NCBI GenBank assembly: GCA_943369575.1
Contig: CALRNP020000257.1
Coordinates: 1-7,493 of the forward strand
From: Azorhizobium sp943369575
GTDB taxonomy: Bacteria > Pseudomonadota > Alphaproteobacteria > Rhizobiales > Xanthobacteraceae
Length of the DNA stretch: 7,493 nucleotides
Reading direction: 5' to 3'
The position numbers and the translations under genes were made by a program. Numbering within the stretch: position 1 is the stretch's first letter; each line of letters starts with the position of its first letter. The notes under the pieces are model-generated. The model did no database searches, was not told the DNA's origin, and was given only the letters and a program-made list of their open reading frames with translations. Of the stretch, positions 1-4,502 are shown in pieces.

Positions 1-260
1 GACAGGGAGATGGCGGGCAGCTCCACCGGAAAGCCGCCGGCCTGGAGGATGCCGCGCTTCACATCCTCCACCCGCTGCTTGAAATGGGCGTGGCACTGGT
101 TGAGATCGGACCAGGTATTGATGATCGCGATCACCGGCTTGCCGCGATATTCTTCCGCCGCATAGCCCATCTGGCTCATGCGGGAGCGGTGGCCGAACGA
201 GCGGAAGTCGTCCGGCTCGAAATAGCGCGCGCTGCGCAACTGGTCGGGCATCTTGGTCAT
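1..260 (-). CDS. IlvD/Edd-family dehydratase, N-terminal part (cut by window edge)
   Basis: Only the first 86 codons are visible; the family is usually about 560-620 residues, so roughly 15% is present and the rest lies left of position 1. The visible part contains the family's N-terminal block: RSFGHRSRM at residues 21-28, then KPVIAIINTWSDLNQCH at about 41-57 and RGILQAGGFPVELPAISL at the end. Cys56 in the NTWSDLNQC motif matches the first Fe-S cluster ligand of dihydroxy-acid and sugar-acid dehydratases. These enzymes remove water from 2,3-dihydroxy acids to give 2-keto acids in the cytoplasm. The NTWSD form resembles the aldonate-dehydratase branch (such as L-arabinonate dehydratase) more than housekeeping IlvD, but that is inference from a short piece. 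The start at ATG 260 is chosen; an in-frame ATG at 251 is possible, and the ribosome-binding site is weak for both. It follows the permease gene by 31 bp on the same strand, so it is probably the distal gene of the transporter operon. Confidence 0.85.
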   Translation of the reverse strand, partial: MTKMPDQLRSARYFEPDDFRSFGHRSRMSQMGYAAEEYRGKPVIAIINTWSDLNQCHAHFKQRVEDVKRGILQAGGFPVELPAISL

Positions 261-291
261 GGGAGGGCTCTCGTCTGGGGTGAGCACAGGC

Positions 292-1185
292 TCAGTGCTG
301 CAAGCCCCACTTGAGGACGGTGCGGCGCTCGATGGTGCGGAAGATGAGGTTCTCCACCACCAGGCCGATGAGGATGACGGTGAGCAGGCCGGCGAACACC
401 GCCGGGATCTCCAGCAGATTGCGGTTCTCGAAGATGAACCAGCCGAGCCCGCCCTGCCCCGAGGACACGCCGAACACCAGTTCCGCCGCCACCAGCGTGC
501 GCCAGGCAAAGGCCCAGCCGATCTTCAGGCCGGTGAGAATGGAGGGAAACGCCGCCGGGATCAGGATCTTGCGGATATAGGCAAAGCCGGTGAGCCCATA
601 GTTGCGCCCCACCATGCGCAAGGTTTCCGACACCGCGCGGAAGCCCGAATGGGTATTGAGCGCCACCGGCCACAGCACCGAATGCACCAGGATGAACACC
701 AGGCTGCCATTGCCGAGGCCGAACCAGATCAGCGCCAGCGGCAGCAGCGCGATGGCCGGCAGCGGGCTGAGCATGGCGGTGACCGTCTCCAGAAAGTCCG
801 AGCCGGTGCGCGTGTTGATGGCCAGGATGGTCAAGGCGCCGGCCAGCACGATGCCCAGCGCATAGCCCATGAGCAGCACCTTGAGCGAAGCCCAGGCGCG
901 CGCCGGCAGGATGCCGTTGGCGATGTTCTCCGTCAGCGCCTGCACCGTCTCGGTGAGGCTGGGGAACAGCAGCGGATTGTCCAGCCACCGCCCATAGATT
1001 TCCCAGGCCAGCGCCAGGACCAGGATGATGACGGTCTTGCGCACCACGCCCATGTCCCAGGCGGCCTCCAGCACGCCGAGCTTGCGCTGGACCTCGGCGG
1101 TGACGGGGCCGGTGGGTTCGTAGAGGATGATGCGGGCGGTGGAGGCCGCAGGCCCTGAAGAGGCAGGCGTTGAGGAAGCTGACAT
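292..1185 (-). CDS. NitT/TauT-type ABC transporter permease
   Basis: Encodes 297 residues, the inner-membrane channel subunit of an importer in the nitrate/taurine/aliphatic sulfonate family (BPD_transp_1 fold). The N-terminal 48 residues are polar and Ser/Ala/Pro-rich, followed by about six hydrophobic segments near 50-62, 103-124, 137-158, 160-177, 214-238 and 262-283. The cytoplasmic EAA-type loop that docks to the ATPase is at about 209-235 (IPAAFPSILTGLKIGWAFAW, then RTLVAAE), close to the SsuC/TauC form. The reading frame stays open far upstream into the ATPase gene, but ATG 1185 is preferred because it begins 5 bp after the ATPase stop codon, as expected for coupled subunits. It probably assembles as a homodimer with two copies of the adjacent ATPase. 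Family assignment is firm; the substrate is unknown. Confidence 0.93.
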   Translation of the reverse strand: MSASSTPASSGPAASTARIILYEPTGPVTAEVQRKLGVLEAAWDMGVVRKTVIILVLALAWEIYGRWLDNPLLFPSLTETVQALTENIANGILPARAWASLKVLLMGYALGIVLAGALTILAINTRTGSDFLETVTAMLSPLPAIALLPLALIWFGLGNGSLVFILVHSVLWPVALNTHSGFRAVSETLRMVGRNYGLTGFAYIRKILIPAAFPSILTGLKIGWAFAWRTLVAAELVFGVSSGQGGLGWFIFENRNLLEIPAVFAGLLTVILIGLVVENLIFRTIERRTVLKWGLQH

Positions 1186-1190
1186 GGCGC

Positions 1191-1958
1191 TCACGTCCCG
1201 TGGCTGGTGTCGGCGAACAGCAGATCGTGAATGTCTCGCTCGAGCCGGGCGGCGCTGCCGTCGGCGGCATGGGCGGTGTCCACATCGACCACCTCGGCCT
1301 TGACCCGGCCGGGATGGGGCGAAAGCAGCAGGATGCGATTGCCGATCTTGATCGCCTCGGCGATGGAATGGGTGACGAACAGCACGGTGAACTTGGTTTC
1401 TTCCCAGAGCTGGATCAGTTCGTCCTGGCAGGTGCGCCGGGTGAGCGCATCCAGCGCCGCGAACGGCTCGTCCATCAACAGGATGTCCGGCTCCATGGCC
1501 ATGCCGCGGGCGATGGCCACCCGCTGCTTCATGCCGCCGGACAGAGTGTGCGGATAGCTGTCGAGAACGCGGGTGAGATTGACCTTCTCGATATAATGCC
1601 GCGCCTTCTCCGCCGCCTCCTTGTGGGACAGGCGGCGGGCATCCAGCAGCGGAAACATCACGTTTTCCAGCACCGTCTTCCACGGCAGCAACTGGTCGAA
1701 CTCCTGGAACACCATCATCCGGTCCGGCCCGGGCGCGGTGACGCGGCGGCCCTTGATGGTGATGGCGCCCTCGCTGGGGGCGATGTAGCCGCCCACTGCC
1801 TTGAGCAAGGTGGACTTGCCGCAGCCGGACGGCCCCAGCAGCACGAAGCGATCGGAGGTATTGACCTTGAACGACACCCGCTCGGTCGCGGTGATGACCA
1901 CGCCCGGCGTCTTGTAGCGCAGGGTGACAGCGGAAACGTCGAGCAGCGGCTCAGCCAT
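1191..1958 (-). CDS. NitT/TauT-type ABC transporter ATP-binding protein
   Basis: Encodes 255 residues, the usual length of SsuB/TauB/NrtD-like ATPases without an extra C-terminal domain. All nucleotide-binding motifs are intact: Walker A GPSGCGKS at 42-49, Q-loop Gln85 in VFQEFDQLLPW (the LLPW form is typical of this family), signature LSGGMKQ at 139-145, Walker B ILLMDE at 159-164, D-loop ALD at 168-170 and switch His197 in VTHS. It would hydrolyse ATP on the cytoplasmic face to drive uptake through the downstream permease. ATG 1958 is chosen because the SsuB-like fold begins here and an AGGA lies 7 bases upstream; the frame is open further upstream into the preceding gap and gene, but that extension is low complexity. 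The gene lies 79 bp after the binding-protein gene and 5 bp before the permease gene. Confidence 0.95.
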   Translation of the reverse strand: MAEPLLDVSAVTLRYKTPGVVITATERVSFKVNTSDRFVLLGPSGCGKSTLLKAVGGYIAPSEGAITIKGRRVTAPGPDRMMVFQEFDQLLPWKTVLENVMFPLLDARRLSHKEAAEKARHYIEKVNLTRVLDSYPHTLSGGMKQRVAIARGMAMEPDILLMDEPFAALDALTRRTCQDELIQLWEETKFTVLFVTHSIAEAIKIGNRILLLSPHPGRVKAEVVDVDTAHAADGSAARLERDIHDLLFADTSHGT

Positions 1959-2007
1959 GGAACGATCCTGGGCGGGGATGGCGGGAGCGCGGGAGAGGGA
2001 GATGGCG

Positions 2008-2031
2008 GCGGGCGCCGCATCCGGCGCCCGC
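2008..2031 (-). other. Intercistronic GC hairpin after the substrate-binding-protein gene
   Basis: GCGGGCGCCG (2008-2017) and CGGCGCCCGC (2022-2031) are perfect reverse complements around a 4-base loop, giving a 10-bp stem of only G and C. It begins 6 bases after the stop codon of the substrate-binding-protein gene and ends about 50 bases before the ATPase start. No T-run follows on the minus strand (the next bases are CCGCCATC), so it is not a standard intrinsic terminator. Such hairpins after binding-protein genes commonly protect the upstream mRNA from 3' decay or cause partial termination, allowing more binding protein than membrane subunits. That role here is inferred. Confidence 0.7.
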
Positions 2032-2037
2032 ACCCGT

Positions 2038-3045
2038 TCAGCTGCCGGGAAGGTCATGGGCCACCGGCAGGTAATAGTCCTTCCACGAGGTCGCCTTGGT
2101 CTTGATGGCGCCAATGCGGTTGAGGTGATCGGCGAATTTCATGGTGCCCTGGGGATAGATGTTCCACTCCATCATCCCCGGTTGCTTCAGCACCTCCAGA
2201 ATCTCTTCCTTCGAGGTCTTGTCGCCGGTGACCTCGCGATAGATCTCCACCGCGGCAGGCGTGTCGGTCTCGATGAAGGTCTTGGCTTCCTCGGCGGCGT
2301 TGCGCAGGGCCTGGATGATCTTCGGATTGGCGTCGGCGAACGCCGTCATGGTCATGAACTGGCCCTGGCTCAAGGGCGAGCCGATGATCTCGGACGAACT
2401 GGTGACGATATGCGCCTCGGGGATCTGCTTCAGTTCGTAGGTCTGGAAGGGCGGCGCCGCGAAGTGGTTCTTCACCTCATGGCTGGCGTTCTTCATGGCC
2501 ACGAAGGCATCGGGATGGCCGAGCTGGACAGTCAGCGGATCGAACTTGTTCCAGTTCTCCGGCCCGTAGAGCTGGCTGGCGGCCAGTTGCAGCAGAATGG
2601 CCTGGGTAGAGACGCGCACCGTGGGCACGGCGATCTTGTCGCCATCCTGGAAATCCTTCAGCGTCTTGATCCGCGGATCACGGCTGATCAGTTGCAGCGG
2701 CTGGGCGGAGCTGGCCACCACGCCCTTCACCTTGCCGCGGGTCTTGTCCCACAGCACCAAGAGCGGGCCGGTGCCGGTGTTGATGATGTCGACGCTGCCG
2801 GAGAGCAGCGCATCCTGCTGGGCACCGCCGTTGGAGAAGGACAGCCACTTGGTGGTCACCCCCGGCAGGCCGAGTTTCTCGGCATGCTTCTCCACCAGCT
2901 TCTGCTTCTCGATCACATGGGTCGGCATGTAAAGAATGCCGGGCTGGCGGCTGATGGAAACTTCCTTGCCGGCCTGGGCCAGCGCCCCGCGGGGCGCGAC
3001 GGCAAGAGCGGCACCAAGCGCAAGGGCATGCCTGCGGGAGATCAT
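2038..3045 (-). CDS. ABC transporter substrate-binding protein (NMT1/SsuA/TauA-like)
   Basis: Encodes 335 residues. The N-terminus has a twin-arginine-like signal: SRRHAL at residues 3-8, a hydrophobic stretch to about 17 and a probable cleavage site after ALA at 21-23. The protein contains no Cys, so it is a soluble periplasmic protein rather than a lipoprotein. The mature part has features of the NMT1/THI5-like type-2 periplasmic fold: a Gly-rich segment with LLSGSVDIINTGTGPLLVLW at about 80-99, and DKIAVPTVRVSTQAILLQLA at 136-155. It should capture the substrate and deliver it to the permease. ATG 3045 is chosen over ATG 3102 because a strong AGGAGGA lies 6 bases upstream and the signal peptide starts exactly here. 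It is first in the operon and divergent from the GntR gene. Related proteins bind sulfonates, nitrate, thiamine precursors or aromatic acids; the ligand here cannot be told. Confidence 0.93.
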   Translation of the reverse strand: MISRRHALALGAALAVAPRGALAQAGKEVSISRQPGILYMPTHVIEKQKLVEKHAEKLGLPGVTTKWLSFSNGGAQQDALLSGSVDIINTGTGPLLVLWDKTRGKVKGVVASSAQPLQLISRDPRIKTLKDFQDGDKIAVPTVRVSTQAILLQLAASQLYGPENWNKFDPLTVQLGHPDAFVAMKNASHEVKNHFAAPPFQTYELKQIPEAHIVTSSSEIIGSPLSQGQFMTMTAFADANPKIIQALRNAAEEAKTFIETDTPAAVEIYREVTGDKTSKEEILEVLKQPGMMEWNIYPQGTMKFADHLNRIGAIKTKATSWKDYYLPVAHDLPGS

Positions 3046-3051
3046 CGGGCT

Positions 3052-3058
3052 TCCTCCT
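3052..3058 (-). promoter_or_regulatory. Strong ribosome-binding site of the substrate-binding-protein gene
   Basis: AGGAGGA on the minus strand ends 6 bases before ATG 3045. It is the best Shine-Dalgarno match in the window and settles the start against the in-frame ATG at 3102. It is also stronger than those of the downstream ATPase and permease genes, consistent with higher output of the binding protein. Confidence 0.85.
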
Positions 3059-3226
3059 GGGTCCACGGCCTCTGACGTGCCGTTGGGATGGATCGGGATC
3101 ACGCCTTCGGTGCCGAGCCCATGCGGTATCCGCCCGATGAACAGGCAGGCGCGCTGGCGCGGCTCCGGCGGCGGAACCCTGGCGTTTCCTCGATCGGCTC
3201 TGCGGCCGCGGCGGTCTTTGCCACCG

Positions 3227-3254
3227 TTGAATGAGACAACTGAAACACTAATGC
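3227..3254 (+). promoter_or_regulatory. Candidate promoter of the GntR regulator gene
   Basis: TTGAAT (3227-3232) and TAATGC (3249-3254) are separated by 16 bases on the plus strand. The -10-like element lies inside the CTAATGCATTAG palindrome, so a regulator bound there would also repress its own gene. Both hexamers are imperfect and the call rests mainly on position. Confidence 0.3.
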
Positions 3255-3267
3255 ATTAGCGCGTCAA
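3239..3267 (-). promoter_or_regulatory. Candidate promoter of the transporter operon
   Basis: On the minus strand TTGACG (3262-3267) is a good -35 element. A 17-base spacer leads to TTCAGT (3239-3244), a poor -10 match sharing only three consensus bases. The CTAATGCATTAG palindrome fills most of the spacer, where a bound repressor would block RNA polymerase. A start here would give a leader of about 190 bases before the binding-protein gene. The weak -10 keeps this tentative. Confidence 0.4.
3248..3259. promoter_or_regulatory. Palindromic operator candidate CTAATGCATTAG
   Basis: A perfect 12-bp palindrome (CTAATG/CATTAG) lies in an AT-richer patch of the divergent intergenic region, 52 bp upstream of the GntR start. 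FCD-type GntR dimers bind short palindromes between divergent genes, and this is the strongest one here. It overlaps both candidate promoters. That the neighbouring regulator binds it is inference. Confidence 0.6.
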
Positions 3268-3286
3268 GCATGTTCGTGCTATGCTT
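3266..3286. repeat. Second inverted repeat, AAGCAT-N9-ATGCTT
   Basis: AAGCAT (3266-3271) and ATGCTT (3281-3286) are exact reverse complements 9 bases apart. They lie between the 12-bp palindrome and the GntR start, centred about 22 bp from the first palindrome, roughly two helix turns. This could be a second regulator site or a small hairpin in the regulator's leader. Six-base arms could also arise by chance. Confidence 0.35.
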
Positions 3287-3310
3287 ACCTCATCGAGAGA
3301 GGATGAGGCG

Positions 3311-4012
3311 ATGGTGGAATATTTGGCGGGCCTGCCGGCCCGCGCGCGCGAGGGCTCCAAGGGCGGCGCCGGCTTCGTGTGCGAGGTGCTGCGGGCGGAG
3401 ATCATCTCCCTAGCGCTGGCGCCGGGGGCAGTGCTCTCCCGTCAGGAGCTTCAGGACCGCTTCGGCTTCTCCTCCACCCCGATCCGCGATGCGCTCATGC
3501 GCCTCCAGGAAGAGGGGTTGGTGGAGATCTTCCCCCAGCATGCCACCGTGGTCAGCCTCATCGACATCGCCCGCGCCCGCCAGGGCCAGTTCCTGCGCCG
3601 CTCGGTGGAACTGGAGCTGGTGCGCGAACTGGCGCTCCAGCCGGAGATGAACCTGGTCGAGAAGCTGCGCAGCCTCATCCGCCAGCAGACCGCCTTTTCC
3701 GATCTCAATGAAACCGCCGCCTTCGCCGCCGCCGACCAGGCCTTCCATCGCGCCATGTATGAGGCGCGGGGCATGAGCGAACTCTGGCATCTGGTGCGGC
3801 GCCAGAGCGGCCATATCGACCGCCTGCGCAATCTGCATCTGCCGCGCGCGGGCAAGATGGGCGAGATCCTCGCCGATCACGGCGCCATCGTCGACGCCAT
3901 CGCCGCCGGCCAGCCGGAGGCGGCGCAGGAGGCCCTGCGCATCCACCTCTCCCACTCGCTGGAATTCGTTGACAAGCTGCGCCAGTCCAACCCGGAATAT
4001 TTCCGCGCCTGA
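3311..4012 (+). CDS. GntR-family transcriptional regulator, FCD (FadR) subfamily
   Basis: Encodes 233 residues. An N-terminal winged helix-turn-helix spans about 22-82, with the GntR signature SRQELQDRFGFSSTPIRDAL at 43-62 followed by RLQEEGLVEIFPQHATVVS. The FCD effector domain spans about 88-222 and keeps the usual metal/ligand residues: Asp142 and His146 in DQAFH, His190 in ADHGAIVDAI, and His212. Such regulators are usually repressors released by organic-acid or sugar-acid ligands. ATG 3311 is chosen because AGAGAGG lies 8 bases upstream and the fold starts soon after; an in-frame ATG at 3281 has no ribosome-binding site and falls within an inverted repeat. It is divergent from the ABC transporter operon, which it probably controls along with itself. 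It ends 22 bp from the convergent small gene. Confidence 0.94.
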   Translation: MVEYLAGLPARAREGSKGGAGFVCEVLRAEIISLALAPGAVLSRQELQDRFGFSSTPIRDALMRLQEEGLVEIFPQHATVVSLIDIARARQGQFLRRSVELELVRELALQPEMNLVEKLRSLIRQQTAFSDLNETAAFAAADQAFHRAMYEARGMSELWHLVRRQSGHIDRLRNLHLPRAGKMGEILADHGAIVDAIAAGQPEAAQEALRIHLSHSLEFVDKLRQSNPEYFRA

Positions 4013-4034
4013 GCTTCGCGGGGGCGTGGTAAAG

Positions 4035-4364
4035 TCAGTTCCGCGCGAACAGGTGACCGTTCTCCAGCGGGAAGCAGCGGATGCGCGGGGTGACGCGGAA
4101 CGCTTCCACGCAGGCCGCTTCCAGCGCCGCCATGAAGCTGTCCATCAATGCGCCGTCGCAGAAGGACTGCTGGCGATATTGCACCCCCAGATAAACCGCC
4201 GCGCCATGAAGCGGGGCAATGGCCTGCAGCAGTTGAACCTGCACCTTGTCCGGCGGCACGCCCATCATGGCCTGGCAATGCTGCGCCACCAGGCTGGTGA
4301 AGCGTTCCGTTGTCTCGGCGGTGGGTACGATCTCTGGACCCAATATGGCGGTGACAACGGGCAT
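4035..4364 (-). CDS. Small putative tautomerase-superfamily protein (Pro after initiator Met)
   Basis: Encodes 109 residues starting Met-Pro-Val-Val-Thr-Ala-Ile-Leu. The tautomerase superfamily (4-oxalocrotonate tautomerase, CHMI, MIF) uses the Pro exposed after Met removal as catalytic base, and begins with such a beta strand. The rest fits a MIF/CHMI-like order: helix with TTERFTSLVAQHCQAMMG, a beta strand VQVQLLQAI at about 43-51, a second strand VYLGVQY, a helix DSFMAALEAACVEAF, and a C-terminal strand. MIF-type proteins are about 110-125 residues, so the size fits. Two ATGs in frame, 4370 and 4364, both give Met-Pro; GAGGA lies 7 bases before 4364 but only 1 base before 4370, so 4364 is chosen. 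A CATACT at 4393-4398 could be its -10. It could instead be an unrelated small protein; sequence similarity is weak and the substrate is unknown. Confidence 0.6.
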   Translation of the reverse strand: MPVVTAILGPEIVPTAETTERFTSLVAQHCQAMMGVPPDKVQVQLLQAIAPLHGAAVYLGVQYRQQSFCDGALMDSFMAALEAACVEAFRVTPRIRCFPLENGHLFARN

Positions 4365-4371
4365 CGGCATG

Positions 4372-4376
4372 TCCTC
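4372..4376 (-). promoter_or_regulatory. Ribosome-binding site deciding between two Met-Pro starts
   Basis: GAGGA on the minus strand is 7 bases from ATG 4364 and 1 base from ATG 4370. Normal spacing therefore favours the internal start, which yields the tautomerase-like Met-Pro-Val-Val N-terminus. Confidence 0.6.
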
Positions 4377-4475
4377 GCGTTGATTGAGGCGGAGTATGCC
4401 GCAAGACGATCGGGAACAGCACTTGGCTGGCCGTTGCCAGGGCAGGACGCAGACGGCGCTGGGCGATCTGGCATT

Positions 4476-4502
4476 CCGCGCGGCCGCGCGCGGTCCGGCC
4501 GG
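4476..4502 (-). terminator. GC palindromes downstream of the P-type ATPase gene, possible terminator
   Basis: CCGGCCGG (4495-4502) abuts the ATPase stop codon. It is followed by a hairpin with arms CCGCGCG (4476-4482) and CGCGCGG (4487-4493), a 7-bp all-GC stem with a 4-base loop. No T-run follows on the minus strand (next bases AATGCC), so an intrinsic terminator is doubtful; it may instead pause polymerase or protect the 3' end. The remaining 100 bp or so to the small tautomerase-like gene contains nothing else clear except a possible -10 element. Confidence 0.4.

Noticed and set aside
253..1158. A 301-codon plus-strand open frame opposite the permease gene
   Set aside because: Composition is that of a shadow frame (runs of Gln, His, Asp, Gly) and the minus strand encodes a clear ABC permease.
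1186..1683. An upstream extension of the permease reading frame into the ATPase gene
   Set aside because: The extension lies in another frame of the ATPase gene and has shadow composition; ATG 1185 just after the ATPase stop is the natural start.
1924..3075. A 383-codon plus-strand open frame opposite the binding-protein gene
   Set aside because: No domain or good ribosome-binding site; the minus strand has a signal peptide, strong ribosome-binding site and a known fold.
3281..3310. Upstream ATG 3281 as start of the GntR regulator
   Set aside because: It has no ribosome-binding site and lies in an inverted repeat, whereas ATG 3311 has AGAGAGG at normal spacing.
4015..4049. TTCGCG/CGCGAA inverted repeat between the convergent GntR and tautomerase-like genes
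   Set aside because: The arms are only 6 bp with a 23-base loop and no T-run, so it is not supportable as a bidirectional terminator.
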